From positions 94,323 to 158,322 of the forward strand of contig UQXA01000001.1 of the NCBI GenBank assembly GCA_900544865.1: DNA of 64,000 bases, in the 5' to 3' direction. Origin of the DNA: an uncultured Collinsella sp. GTDB lineage: Bacteria > Actinomycetota > Coriobacteriia > Coriobacteriales > Coriobacteriaceae. Both the position numbers and the translations under genes were made by a program. Positions 1 through 9,676 of the stretch are shown one piece after another (positions within the stretch are counted from its first letter, which is position 1; each line of letters begins with the position of its first letter). The notes beneath the pieces are model-generated. The model saw only the letters and a program-made list of their open reading frames with translations, ran no database searches and was not told where the DNA came from.

Positions 1-2
1 AG

Positions 3-1511
3 GTCCAGGAGCGCATCTTCGCCCACTACGACGAGATGGCTGCCGCCCTTCGCGACGCCGACAAGCTCTCCCGTATCGGTAAGGTCGAGGCTCTGAAGGA
101 GTCCATCCGCGCCGAGTTCACCGAGGAGGAGCAGGCCGCTTGGGAGCGCGAGATCCCCGTGGCGCTCAAGAAGCTCGAGAAGAAGGCCATGCGCACCATG
201 GTCGTTGAGACCGGCGAGCGCGTCGACGGCCGTGCCGCCGACGAGATCCGTCCCATCATGGTGAAGGACAACTACCTGCCGCTCGTTCACGGCTCTGGTC
301 TGTTCCAGCGTGGCCAGACCCAGGTGCTTTCCGTCCTGTCGCTCGGTATGCTCAACGAGGGCCAGCGTCTGGATACCATCGAGCCCACCGAGGGCAAGCG
401 CTACATGCACCACTACAACTTCCCGCCGTTCTGCACCGGCGAGACCGGCCGCATGGGCAGCCCCAAGCGCCGCGAGATCGGCCATGGCAATCTGGCCGAG
501 CGCGCTCTGCTTCCGGTGCTTCCCGACGAGAACGAGTTCCCCTACGCCATCCGCGTCGTCTCCGAGGTCATGGAGTCGAACGGCTCCTCTTCGATGGCTT
601 CGACCTGCGGCTCCACGCTCGCCCTTATGGACGGCGGCGTGCCCATTAAGCGCCCGGTCTCCGGTATCGCCATGGGCCTGATCCAGGAGGAGGGCAAGAC
701 CGTGGTCCTGTCCGACATCCAGGGTCTCGAGGACTTCCTGGGCGACATGGACTTTAAGGTCACCGGCACCACCGAGGGCATCACCGCCCTGCAGATGGAC
801 AACAAGGCTACCGGCCTCACCTTCGACATCCTGGCCCGCGCCCTGCAGCAGGCCAAGGAGGGTCGCGCCTTCATCCTGCAGAAGATGCTCGATGTGATCC
901 CCGAGCCGCGCCACACCACGCGCAGCACCGCCCCGCGCATCGTCTCCATCCAGGTTCCGACCGACAAGATCCGCGACGTCATCGGTTCCGGCGGTAAGGT
1001 CATCCGCGGTATCCAGGACGAGACCGGCGCTTCGGTCGACATCCAGGAGGACGGCACCGTCTTTGTCGGCGGCACCGGCGAGTCCGTGGACCAGGCCGTC
1101 GAGCGCATCAAGCTCATCATCAAGGTTCCCGAGCCGGCCGAGGAGTACACCGGTCGCGTGGTCTCCATCCAGCCCTTCGGCGCCTTCGTCAACCTGCTGC
1201 CCGGTAAGGACGGCCTGCTGCACATCTCCCGCGTCGCCAAGGGCCGCGTGGAGAAGGTCGAGGACGTCCTCAACGTGGGCGACGAGGTCAAGGTCGTCGT
1301 CATCGAGGTCGACGATCGCGGCAAGATCTCGCTCGATCGTCTTGATAAGCCCGAGGCCCCGGCTCGTGCCGAGGGTGCCTCCGAGGGCGACGTCGAGCAC
1401 TTCCAGCGCCGTGAGCGTCCGCGTCGCGAGCGCTCTGAGCGCAGCGACCGTTCGCGCCGTCCCGGCGACAACGGAGGCCGAAAGCCTCGCCGTCACCACG
1501 ACGCCGAGTAA
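3..1511 (+). CDS. pnp: Polyribonucleotide nucleotidyltransferase (PNPase), 5' end outside window
   Basis: This is the C-terminal two thirds of PNPase, the phosphorolytic 3'-5' exoribonuclease and 3' polymerase of bacterial RNA turnover. The reading frame is open from base 3 with no start in the usual place, so the gene begins before the window. Visible parts are the end of the helical domain, the second RNase PH core (around FPPFCTGETG and the SSMASTCG stretch), a KH domain with the signature VIGSGGKVIRGI, and an S1 domain starting near EEYTGRVVSIQPFGAFV. The tail is rich in Arg, Glu and Ser, as in actinobacterial PNPases. A strong terminator follows, so it is not co-transcribed with rnj. Confidence 0.95.
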   Translation, partial: VQERIFAHYDEMAAALRDADKLSRIGKVEALKESIRAEFTEEEQAAWEREIPVALKKLEKKAMRTMVVETGERVDGRAADEIRPIMVKDNYLPLVHGSGLFQRGQTQVLSVLSLGMLNEGQRLDTIEPTEGKRYMHHYNFPPFCTGETGRMGSPKRREIGHGNLAERALLPVLPDENEFPYAIRVVSEVMESNGSSSMASTCGSTLALMDGGVPIKRPVSGIAMGLIQEEGKTVVLSDIQGLEDFLGDMDFKVTGTTEGITALQMDNKATGLTFDILARALQQAKEGRAFILQKMLDVIPEPRHTTRSTAPRIVSIQVPTDKIRDVIGSGGKVIRGIQDETGASVDIQEDGTVFVGGTGESVDQAVERIKLIIKVPEPAEEYTGRVVSIQPFGAFVNLLPGKDGLLHISRVAKGRVEKVEDVLNVGDEVKVVVIEVDDRGKISLDRLDKPEAPARAEGASEGDVEHFQRRERPRRERSERSDRSRRPGDNGGRKPRRHHDAE

Positions 1512-1534
1512 CAGTCGTACATAAGCAGCTCAAC

Positions 1535-1565
1535 AAGGGCGACTCCTAAGGGGGTCGCCCTTTTG
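1535..1565 (+). terminator. Rho-independent terminator of pnp
   Basis: The stem aagggcgactcc pairs with ggggtcgccctt and is followed by TTTT. It lies 24 bases after the pnp stop codon. Confidence 0.85.
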
Positions 1566-1802
1566 CTTGCGCCCGGGAGGGACGCATATGAAGTTTCCTG
1601 CTCTACGGGAAACCGTCGGGATAGACCAGTTCAGATGGGGCTTTGATGCATGGGTGGTCTGTTGTTGTGCAAATGGGTATCATACTGTGGTTACTGCGTC
1701 GACTCTGTGATGCATGTTTGTACGTTCCCGGCGGTCGGTTTGCCAGAAGCGCCCCGTCGGTTGTTCCAGACCCGTTTCGAAGAAAGGAAACAACACTCAC
1801 CT
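1566..1802 (+). other. Leader region of rnj, no gene recognised
   Basis: About 240 bases between the pnp terminator and the rnj start. A frame in phase with rnj runs upstream to base 1650, but its translation does not resemble the RNase J family and the only good ribosome binding site (GAAAGGA near 1785) serves the ATG at 1803. The segment is therefore read as promoter plus a 5' leader. I see no confident -35/-10 pair. Confidence 0.5.
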
Positions 1803-3473
1803 ATGGCAGCTAAAAAATCATCTCCCTTGAAGATCATCCCGCTCGGCGGCCTTGACGGCATCGGCAAGAACATGACGGTCTTCGAGTGCGGCGACGACAT
1901 GGTGCTCGTCGATGCCGGTCTCATGTTCCCGGATGACTCCCAGCCCGGTATCGATCTGGTACTTCCCGACTACACCTATGTTTTGGAGAACGAGGAGAAA
2001 CTCCGCGGTATCGTTGTCACCCACGGCCACGAGGACCACACCGGTTCGCTTCCGTATCTGCTGCAGGACCTCAACAACAAGGTGCCCATCTTCTCGAGTA
2101 AGCTGACACTTGGCTTTATCGAGGGCAAGCTTTCTGAGTTCCGCATTCGCGCACCCAAGTTCCGCGAGGTCAAGGGCGGCAGCCATGTCAACCTCGGCGG
2201 CATCTCGCTCGACTTCTTCTCGATGACGCACTCCATCCCCGGCGCTCTGGGCGTGTTCATCCGCACCAATCAGGGCACCGTTATGCATACCGGCGACTTT
2301 AAGCTCGACCAGACCCCCATCGACGGCGTCACGCCCGACTATGCCGCTATCAGCCGCTTTGCCAAGCAGGGCATCGACCTGCTGCTTTCCGACTCCACCA
2401 ATGCCACGGTTCCCGGCTTTACCAAGTCCGAGGCCGAGGTTGGTCCCAACCTGTTGCACGCCATCAAGAATGCCCCGGGTCGCGTGTTCGTCGCGTCGTT
2501 CTCGAGCCACATCCATCGTCTGCAGCAGATCTGCGATGCCGCCCGCAAGTGCGGCCGTAAGGTCGTTGTGACCGGTCGCTCTATGCTCACCAACACCCGC
2601 GTCGCGCGCGAGCTGGGCTACCTCAACATCGACGATGCCGATATTATCGATGCCTTCGATATCGATAACCTGCCTGACGACAAGATCGTCGTCATGTGCA
2701 CTGGTTCGCAGGGCGAGCCGCTGTCGGCCCTGTCCCGCATGGCCAACGGCGAGCACAAGACGCTCTCCATCCACGAGGGCGATACCGTCATCCTCTCGGC
2801 AACTCCCGTTCCCGGCAACGAGAAAGCCGTCCAGCAGGTCGTCAACAGCCTGGCCAAGCTCGGCTGCGACGTGTGGGATAAGAACCGCGCTCTTGTTCAC
2901 GTCTCGGGCCACGGCAGCCAGGAGGAGCTTAAGCTCCTGATGGCCATGGCCAAGCCCACGTACTTTATGCCGGTTCACGGTGAGGCCGTGCATCTGCGCG
3001 CCCATGCCCAGCTGGCTCGCAAGATGGGCATCAAGGACGATCATATCTTTATCCTCGATAACGGCGACACGCTCGAGATGCGCGGCGGTATCGTCAAACG
3101 CGGTACGCCCGTCGAGTCCGGCGTCGTCTACGTCGACGGCCTGCGTATCGGCGATACCGACCCCATCGTCCTGCGCGATCGTCAGAAGCTCGCCAACGAC
3201 GGTATGGTTACCGCTGTTGCCATCGTCTCGCTCAAGCACAAGAAGATCGAGGCCATCGAGTTTTCGGGTCGCGGCGTCTCGTTTGCCATCGACGACCAGT
3301 TCTCCGAGGATGCCTCCGCATCCATTATGAAGACGATCGAGAAGGGTAAGTTTAGCTTTACCAGCAGCGGTTCCGATGCCATTCGCAAGGCCGTGCGCGA
3401 TTCGCTCTCTAACTTTATCTGGAGCCGTACGCGCACCCGTCCGATGATCATCCCGGTCGTCATGGAGGTTTAG
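1803..3473 (+). CDS. rnj: Ribonuclease J
   Basis: A metallo-beta-lactamase/beta-CASP ribonuclease of 556 aa, with 5'-3' exonuclease and endonuclease activity in RNA maturation and decay. The metal-binding motif THGHEDHTG is present near residue 80, followed by the beta-CASP region (SDSTNA, FSSHIHR) and the PVHGEAVHL motif near residue 395. The C-terminal domain is typical of RNase J. The start at 1803 (MAAKKSS) is chosen for its GAAAGGA site and family length. The stop lies one base before the ftsK start, so the two are probably cotranscribed. Having pnp, rnj and rny within 15 kb places three main RNA-decay enzymes close together. Confidence 0.95.
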   Translation: MAAKKSSPLKIIPLGGLDGIGKNMTVFECGDDMVLVDAGLMFPDDSQPGIDLVLPDYTYVLENEEKLRGIVVTHGHEDHTGSLPYLLQDLNNKVPIFSSKLTLGFIEGKLSEFRIRAPKFREVKGGSHVNLGGISLDFFSMTHSIPGALGVFIRTNQGTVMHTGDFKLDQTPIDGVTPDYAAISRFAKQGIDLLLSDSTNATVPGFTKSEAEVGPNLLHAIKNAPGRVFVASFSSHIHRLQQICDAARKCGRKVVVTGRSMLTNTRVARELGYLNIDDADIIDAFDIDNLPDDKIVVMCTGSQGEPLSALSRMANGEHKTLSIHEGDTVILSATPVPGNEKAVQQVVNSLAKLGCDVWDKNRALVHVSGHGSQEELKLLMAMAKPTYFMPVHGEAVHLRAHAQLARKMGIKDDHIFILDNGDTLEMRGGIVKRGTPVESGVVYVDGLRIGDTDPIVLRDRQKLANDGMVTAVAIVSLKHKKIEAIEFSGRGVSFAIDDQFSEDASASIMKTIEKGKFSFTSSGSDAIRKAVRDSLSNFIWSRTRTRPMIIPVVMEV

Positions 3474-3474
3474 T

Positions 3475-6255
3475 TTGGCGCGCGGATCTGCACAAAACGC
3501 CAAAGGTAATAAGGCCAATAACCAACCGGCATCTGCTAAGGGTGCCGGTTCCCATCTTCGTGCCAATAAGGGCCACGAGGCCGACTTCGACGATTTTGAG
3601 CCGCTGGTCGAGCCCTCGGCCAACCGCGATATCGCCGGCGTGGTCATCGCCGTTTTGGCGATTGCGTCCTTCATTGCCGTGATTTCGCCGGCGACCGCAC
3701 CCGTTACGGCTGCGGTTGCCGGTTTCTACCACCTGGGCTTTGGTCTGGGTGCCTACGTGCTGCCGATCGTCATTTTGCTGTTTGCCGCTACGCTCTTTTT
3801 AGGCGAGGACTCGCCGCTCAACATTCGCTCGGTCGCGGGCGGAGCCGTGGTCTTTATCGCCGTCGTCTCCATTCTTTCGCTGATGGTGCCGGGTACGAGC
3901 GACTCGTGTGACCTTATGTTCACGCCGCAAAATCTGTCCGCCTCGGGTGGCTACATCGGTGCGTTTATTGCGAGTGCGCTGCAGAATGCCCTGGGTAAGC
4001 CTATCGCGATGGTGGTCCTGTTGGGTCTGGCCGTCGTTGGTTTTGTCATCATTGGCTTTTCGGTGGGTGGCGTGCTGCGCTCTGCCCGCGATCGTGCGGC
4101 CGATTTTGCCGAGCGCCGTCGTGCCGATGTTAACGCGAGCCCGTGGGGTGACGACGAAGCCCTGTCGGTGCCCGGCGTTGCCCGTCCGCACCTGAGCATT
4201 CTTCGTCAAAAGGGCTCCGATGCTGCCGTGACCACGGTTATGGGCAACGATGTGGACCCGGTTTTGGACGATGACGACGAGGACGAGAATCCGTTTGTCG
4301 ACGTATCCGATGCCGTGGAGGCCGAGCGCGCTAAGACGACGCTGCTGCCGCGTCGCCATGCCAAGAAGGGCAAGGCTGCGCCTAAGCTCAATACGAGCGA
4401 GCCCGACCCGTCCTGGTCCGATAGCGAGATTGAGCTTACCGAGGGCGATGACGGGGACGACGAGGCTCCGATTGAGACCGCAAAGACAACTTTGCTGCCG
4501 CGTCGCCATGCAAAGCGCGACCAGGTAACCGGCCAGCTTTCGATGGAAGACGACCCCGATAAGATTGACGAGTCCGAGCCGCCGTTTGCCGTGAATCCTG
4601 TCTCGGCAGCTCCGCAGATTCCCGACTTCTTGAAGCATCCCAAGGTTGCCGATACGGCTGTCGCGGGCGCTGCCGAGGCTCCTACTTCTAGCGATGGGGG
4701 AGCGGTCAATGCCCCCGCGGATAACGAGGGCGAAGAAGAGGATGGCCTTAAGCTTCCGCCACTCGAAATCCTGCATGCCAACCCGCAGTCGGCGTCCTCC
4801 GCGTCTTCTGACAAGGAGCTGGAACAGACTGCCGAGTCGCTTCAGTCCACGTTGCTTGAGTTTGGCCGCAGTGCCCGCGTGGTCGGCTGGATCGCCGGCC
4901 CCACGGTGACGACCTTTAAGCTGCAACCTGGCGAGGGCGAGCGCGTGAGCAAGATCTCGAGCCTCGAGGACGATATCGCGCTTTCGCTCGCTGCCCAGTC
5001 GGTGCGTATCTTTGCCCCGATCCCCGGCACCTCGCTCGTGGGCATCGAGATCCCCAATCGCAAGCGCCAGAACGTCAACCTGGGCGACGTGCTGCCCTAT
5101 GTGAAGGGCGGTCCGCTTGAGCTCGCAATCGGGCGCGATGCCGAGGGCACGCCGGTCGTCGCCGACCTTGCCAAGATGCCCCACCTGCTGATCGCCGGTA
5201 CCACGGGTTCCGGTAAGTCGGTCATGATCAACTCCATCATCACGACTCTGCTCATGCGCGCCCTTCCCGAGGACGTTCGCCTGATCATGGTCGATCCCAA
5301 GCGCGTCGAGCTTGCGGGCTATAACGGTCTGCCGCATCTTTACGTGCCTGTAGTGACCGAGCCCAAGCAGGCCGCGAGCGCTCTGCAATGGGCCGTGTCC
5401 GAGATGGAGCGTCGCCTGAAGGTCTTCGAGCGCCTTAACGTTCGTAAGATTTCGACCTATAACGAAAAGCAGGCCGCCGGCGAGTTTGAGCATTACGACA
5501 ACCCGCCGCAAAAGATGCCCTACCTGGTCATCATCATTGACGAGCTCTCGGACCTGATGATGGTCGCCGGTAAGGATGTCGAGGCCTCGATCGTGCGTAT
5601 CGCCCAGCTGGGCCGTGCCGCCGGTATTCATCTTATCGTGGCCACGCAGCGCCCCAGTTCCAATGTGGTGACGGGCCTCATCAAGGCCAACATCACCAAC
5701 CGCATCGCCTTTAACGTCGCCACGGGCATCGACTCGCGCGTCATCATCGACCAGATGGGTGCCGAAAAGCTCACCGGTTTGGGCGACATGCTGTTCTCCA
5801 AGGTCGACTGGGGCAAGCCCCGCCGTATCCAGGGCTGCTTTGTCTCGGATGACGAAATCAACGAGATTGTCGAGTTCGTCAAGTCGCAGAGCGAGCCCGA
5901 CTACCACGAGGAGATCCTGTCTGCCGTGGCGCCCGCTTCCATGTCCATGGCGTGTGGCGGCGGCATTGTCCGTACCGGAGTCGCCGAGCCGCAAGACGAT
6001 GATCCGCTCATCTGGGAAGCCGCCCATATTGTGGTGGATTCGCAGCTTGGCTCCACATCTGGCCTGCAACGCCGCCTGAAGGTTGGCTATGCGCGTGCCG
6101 GGCGTATTATGGATATGCTGGAAGAAAAGGGTGTCGTCGGCCCGCCCGACGGTTCCAAGCCGCGCGAGGTCCTGCTGGACGAGGAGGGGCTTGCCGCGCT
6201 GGAATCTGTCGACGCCGAGATGGCACGTGAAGATCGTGAGTTTGGAGGATTCTGA
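3475..6255 (+). CDS. ftsK: FtsK/SpoIIIE DNA translocase
   Basis: A 926-aa membrane-anchored, ATP-driven DNA pump acting at the septum in chromosome segregation. Four hydrophobic segments lie within residues 45-200. A long acidic linker (about 220-460) follows and contains the sequence AKTTLLPRRHAK twice. The motor domain has Walker A GTTGSGKS near residue 577 and Walker B VIIIDELSD near 686. A C-terminal winged-helix gamma domain, which in this family reads KOPS-type orienting sequences, covers roughly 850-926. The TTG start follows a GGAGG inside the end of rnj. The stop overlaps the start of the next gene by one base, indicating translational coupling. Confidence 0.95.
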   Translation: MARGSAQNAKGNKANNQPASAKGAGSHLRANKGHEADFDDFEPLVEPSANRDIAGVVIAVLAIASFIAVISPATAPVTAAVAGFYHLGFGLGAYVLPIVILLFAATLFLGEDSPLNIRSVAGGAVVFIAVVSILSLMVPGTSDSCDLMFTPQNLSASGGYIGAFIASALQNALGKPIAMVVLLGLAVVGFVIIGFSVGGVLRSARDRAADFAERRRADVNASPWGDDEALSVPGVARPHLSILRQKGSDAAVTTVMGNDVDPVLDDDDEDENPFVDVSDAVEAERAKTTLLPRRHAKKGKAAPKLNTSEPDPSWSDSEIELTEGDDGDDEAPIETAKTTLLPRRHAKRDQVTGQLSMEDDPDKIDESEPPFAVNPVSAAPQIPDFLKHPKVADTAVAGAAEAPTSSDGGAVNAPADNEGEEEDGLKLPPLEILHANPQSASSASSDKELEQTAESLQSTLLEFGRSARVVGWIAGPTVTTFKLQPGEGERVSKISSLEDDIALSLAAQSVRIFAPIPGTSLVGIEIPNRKRQNVNLGDVLPYVKGGPLELAIGRDAEGTPVVADLAKMPHLLIAGTTGSGKSVMINSIITTLLMRALPEDVRLIMVDPKRVELAGYNGLPHLYVPVVTEPKQAASALQWAVSEMERRLKVFERLNVRKISTYNEKQAAGEFEHYDNPPQKMPYLVIIIDELSDLMMVAGKDVEASIVRIAQLGRAAGIHLIVATQRPSSNVVTGLIKANITNRIAFNVATGIDSRVIIDQMGAEKLTGLGDMLFSKVDWGKPRRIQGCFVSDDEINEIVEFVKSQSEPDYHEEILSAVAPASMSMACGGGIVRTGVAEPQDDDPLIWEAAHIVVDSQLGSTSGLQRRLKVGYARAGRIMDMLEEKGVVGPPDGSKPREVLLDEEGLAALESVDAEMAREDREFGGF

Positions 6256-7766
6256 TGGCTGCACGCTTTGGTGACATGCTGCTCGAGCAGCGTCGCCGAA
6301 TGGGCCTTTCCATTCAGCAGGTCGCCAACACCATCAAAATCAGGCCGCAGATCATCGAGTTTTTCGAGACCGGTAACTTTGCTTCGATGCCGCCGCGCGG
6401 CTATGCGCAGGGCATGATTTCGAGCTATGCTCGCTTTTTGGGCCTCAATCCGCGCGAGGTCGTCAATGCCTACTTTGACGACCTGATGGCATACGAACGC
6501 GAGACGTCGCAGCAGGGCGGTCGTTTTCAGGATGCCGCCGGCTACGTCAATTCGCGTTCCTCGGTCGATAACGGGCGCTTCCTGATGGTTCAGGGCGGTC
6601 GTTCGACTCGCTATGGACAGCGTCCTCAGCAGGCCGGTTATATTACTGAGACGGGTTCGGGCGAGGAGATTCGCTCACAGCGTGACCGGTTCCGCAGTAC
6701 GCCGATGCCCGAGGACCGTGCACTTCCCGCTGCTCGCGGCGTGGCGCGTGACCCTCGTGCCGGCTACGGCGACGGCGGCTATTCCGATCGCGGTTACCGT
6801 GGTGTCTCTATGGGACGCTCTCGCGGTGGCTATGCGGATGCCGATACCACGCAGGTGACGCCGCGTCTTCGCTCTCAATCACAGCCGTATGGCCAGCGCT
6901 CTTCGGCTCCGCGTTCGGGCCAGCGTGGCTATCAAGGCCGCGGTGAACTTGCGCCCCGCTCGGGTCAGCGCAGCCTTCAGGGCCAGGGTGGCTATCGCGG
7001 CCGTTCCGATAGCAATCGTGGTCGTATGCCTCAGGGAGGCGGCCGCAACAGTTCCAGTCGTGGACGCGGCGGATCACGTACTCCTCAAAACAACGGGCTC
7101 GATCCACGTATCGTCTACGCCGGCATCGGTGCCGTGGTGTTGCTGCTGATTGTGCTCATCGTGGTGCTTCTGCGCGGCTGCGCATCTTCGGCGCCCGAGA
7201 ACACGCCCGAGACGCCCGCTGCTACCAAGACGACGACCAAGAAGTCTTCTAAGAAGACCGAAACGGTCGACGAGGACGAAGACACCGATGAGGCGACGGA
7301 TGAGTCGACTGATTCGGACGCTACCAAGACGACGGCAAAGAAGGAAGAGAACGCGGTCACGAAGGTCAAAGTCTCCGTTGCCAAGGGAAAGACCGCGTGG
7401 ATTGAGGTCAAGGTCGACGGCAAGTCGGTCTATGGCGCCCAGGCGACTGGCCCCTTTGAGCAGGAGTACACGCCCGAGTCCTCGATCGAGATCACCACGT
7501 CCAAGCCTTCCGATGTCACCGTTACCAAGAACGGTGAAAAGGTCCGTTACGATACCAAGACCTCGGGCGTGGCGCGTGTGACGATCACCGTTCCCAAGAA
7601 GGAGACGTCTGATTCCGAGAATGGTGAAAGTTCTGATGGTACCGACACCACCGATGGTACCGATACCACCGACGGTACCGATGCCCAGTCCACGGATGGC
7701 GCCGATACCGCAACTGACGGTCAGACACCCACCGATTCTACCGACAATTCGTACGATAGCTACTAG
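6255..7766 (+). CDS. RodZ-like helix-turn-helix membrane protein
   Basis: A 503-aa protein. Its N-terminal 75 residues form the Xre-like HTH of RodZ (LLEQRRRMGLSIQQVANTIK, PPRGYAQGMISSYARFLG), which in RodZ binds MreB and cell-shape machinery. A long Arg/Gly/Gln/Ser-rich low-complexity cytoplasmic region follows (about 95-280), then one transmembrane helix (IVYAGIGAVVLLLIVLIVVL, about 295-315), a Lys/Thr/Asp-rich stalk, and an extracellular beta domain of DUF4115 type (about 370-455). It ends in a repetitive Asp/Gly/Thr tail (TDTTDGTDTTDGTD). The disordered regions are much longer than in E. coli RodZ. It overlaps ftsK by one base. Confidence 0.8.
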   Translation: MAARFGDMLLEQRRRMGLSIQQVANTIKIRPQIIEFFETGNFASMPPRGYAQGMISSYARFLGLNPREVVNAYFDDLMAYERETSQQGGRFQDAAGYVNSRSSVDNGRFLMVQGGRSTRYGQRPQQAGYITETGSGEEIRSQRDRFRSTPMPEDRALPAARGVARDPRAGYGDGGYSDRGYRGVSMGRSRGGYADADTTQVTPRLRSQSQPYGQRSSAPRSGQRGYQGRGELAPRSGQRSLQGQGGYRGRSDSNRGRMPQGGGRNSSSRGRGGSRTPQNNGLDPRIVYAGIGAVVLLLIVLIVVLLRGCASSAPENTPETPAATKTTTKKSSKKTETVDEDEDTDEATDESTDSDATKTTAKKEENAVTKVKVSVAKGKTAWIEVKVDGKSVYGAQATGPFEQEYTPESSIEITTSKPSDVTVTKNGEKVRYDTKTSGVARVTITVPKKETSDSENGESSDGTDTTDGTDTTDGTDAQSTDGADTATDGQTPTDSTDNSYDSY

Positions 7767-7792
7767 GCCGCTCGTACGCGAAAGGAAACATC

Positions 7793-8290
7793 ATGGCTAA
7801 AGATTCCAGCTTCGACGTCGTGTCCGAGGTCAACATGCAAGAGGTCGACAACGCCTTCCAGCAGACCACGCGCGAGATTTCCCAGCGCTATGACCTTAAG
7901 GATTCCGGCGCCACGATCGAGCTTTCGAAGGGCGACAAGCTCTTTACGATCAACGCCCCGGCCGACTTTGTCTCCAAGCAGATTGTCGACGTGCTGAGCT
8001 CCAAGCTCATCAAGCGCGGCATTGACCTCAAGGCTGTCTCGTGGGATGCTCCGCAGGCGGCATCGGGCGGTACCGTGCGCGTGCTCGGCCATATCGTCGA
8101 GGGTATCGACCAGGCGACCGCCAAGAAGATCAACAAGGACATCAAGGACCAAAAGCTCAAAGTCAAGGTGACCATCGAGGCCGACAAGCTGCGTGTTTCC
8201 TCTGCTTCGAAGGACGCGTTGCAGACCGTGATCCAGTTCCTGCGCGACCAGGACTACGGCCAGCCGCTGCAGTTCACCAACTACCGCTAA
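7793..8290 (+). CDS. YajQ-family cyclic-di-GMP/nucleotide-binding protein
   Basis: A 165-aa protein of standard YajQ length. Family hallmarks are the opening SSFDVVSEVNMQEVDNA, TREISQRYDLKDS, and the C-terminal LQFTNYR. YajQ proteins have two ferredoxin-like folds and bind nucleotides; some members bind cyclic di-GMP. Which ligand applies here cannot be read from the sequence. A good ribosome binding site (GAAAGGA) precedes the ATG. Its position between rodZ-like and rimO suggests constitutive expression with the housekeeping run. Confidence 0.9.
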   Translation: MAKDSSFDVVSEVNMQEVDNAFQQTTREISQRYDLKDSGATIELSKGDKLFTINAPADFVSKQIVDVLSSKLIKRGIDLKAVSWDAPQAASGGTVRVLGHIVEGIDQATAKKINKDIKDQKLKVKVTIEADKLRVSSASKDALQTVIQFLRDQDYGQPLQFTNYR

Positions 8291-8317
8291 TATCAATCGA
8301 AAGGACTGCTCTCCAAC

Positions 8318-9667
8318 ATGGATACACCGTTGGGCTCCGTGCTCTACATCACCCTCGGGTGCGCTAAGAACGAGGTTGACACCGACCGCATGCGTTCTCT
8401 TTTGACCGCCGCGGGCTACGAGGAGGCATTCGACCCGCAGGATGCCGATATCGCCATCGTCAATACTTGCTCGTTCCTCGCCTCCGCAACGTCCGAGAGC
8501 ATCGAGACCACGCTCGAGCTCGCCAATGAGGTTCAGGACGGCGTTCGTTCTTGCCCCATCGTCATGTGCGGCTGCGTGCCGTCGCGCTATGGCGATGACC
8601 TGCCTGACGAGCTGCCCGAGGTCGCTGCCTTTGTGAAGGCCGACGAGGAAGACGGCATCGTGGCGGTCATCGATGGCGTGCTGGGTGTCGAGCGTGAGAT
8701 TGCAGCCTATATCCCGCAGGTCAAGCGTACCGTCGAGGGTGCGGTTGCCTACGTCAAGATTTCCGATGGCTGCAATCGTTTTTGCAGCTTCTGCATGATT
8801 CCCTACATCCGCGGCCGCTATCATTCGCGCAATGCCGAGAGCATCATCTCCGAGGTGCGCGACCTGGTTGCCGGCGGTGTGCGCGAGATCGTGCTGATCG
8901 GCCAGGACACGGGCATCTGGGGTACCGACTTTGCCGACGAGGACGTCGCCGATGGCTCGCCGAGCAATCTGGCGCAGCTGCTGCGTGCCGTCGCCGAGGC
9001 CGTGCGCCCGCACAACGTCTGGGTCCGCGTGCTCTATCTGCAGCCCGAGGGCATGACCGACGAGCTTATCGATACGATTCGCGATACGCCCGAGGTGCTG
9101 CCCTATATCGATATCCCCGTTCAGCACTGCGACGCGCGCATCCTCAAGGCTATGCGCCGTTCTGGTTCGCGCCAGGAGCTCGAGGACCTGTTCCGCGATC
9201 TGCGTGAGCGTATCCCCGGCATCGTGATCCGTTCCACGGCCATGGTCGGCTTCCCGACCGAGACCGACGACGAGTTCCGCGACCTTATCGACTTTATGGA
9301 CACCGTCGGCTTTGACTACACGAGCGTCTTTGCCTACTCGCAGGAGGAGGGCAGCCTGGCCGCTAAGATGGAGGGTCAGGTCTATGAGGAGGTTAAGCTT
9401 GAGCGTGCCCAGGAGGCCATGGACCTAGCCGAGTCGCTCGGTTTTGCCGCCACCGCCGCACATGTGGGCGATCGCGCCCAGGTGATCGTCGACGGTATCG
9501 AAGAAACCGAGGACGGCGCCGAGCTGATCGGCCATGCCTGGTTCCAGGCGCCCGATTCCGATGGCGCGGTCCACTTGGACGCCAGCGAGGCGTCCGTGGG
9601 CGATATTCTGACTGTCGAGTTTACCGATAGCTTCTGCTATGAGCTTATCGGCCATGTTGTGGAGTAG
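8318..9667 (+). CDS. rimO: Ribosomal protein S12 methylthiotransferase RimO
   Basis: A 449-aa radical SAM methylthiotransferase that modifies an aspartate of ribosomal protein S12. It has the N-terminal MTTase domain (LGCAKNEVDTDRM, NTCSF), the radical SAM cluster motif CNRFCSFC near residue 152, and a C-terminal TRAM domain. It is distinguished from MiaB (also present here) by LGCAKNEVD and the SDGCNRFCSFCMIP context. pgsA begins 9 bases after its stop, as in many actinobacteria and firmicutes. Confidence 0.95.
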   Translation: MDTPLGSVLYITLGCAKNEVDTDRMRSLLTAAGYEEAFDPQDADIAIVNTCSFLASATSESIETTLELANEVQDGVRSCPIVMCGCVPSRYGDDLPDELPEVAAFVKADEEDGIVAVIDGVLGVEREIAAYIPQVKRTVEGAVAYVKISDGCNRFCSFCMIPYIRGRYHSRNAESIISEVRDLVAGGVREIVLIGQDTGIWGTDFADEDVADGSPSNLAQLLRAVAEAVRPHNVWVRVLYLQPEGMTDELIDTIRDTPEVLPYIDIPVQHCDARILKAMRRSGSRQELEDLFRDLRERIPGIVIRSTAMVGFPTETDDEFRDLIDFMDTVGFDYTSVFAYSQEEGSLAAKMEGQVYEEVKLERAQEAMDLAESLGFAATAAHVGDRAQVIVDGIEETEDGAELIGHAWFQAPDSDGAVHLDASEASVGDILTVEFTDSFCYELIGHVVE

Positions 9668-9676
9668 GAGAGCATC

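Noticed and set aside
3799..6264. An 821-codon open frame antisense to ftsK (and a 618-codon one antisense to rnj, 1818-3674).
   Set aside because: Shadow frames produced by high-GC codon bias; no ribosome sites, highly unusual composition (His/Gly/Asp-rich), and they lie opposite certain genes.
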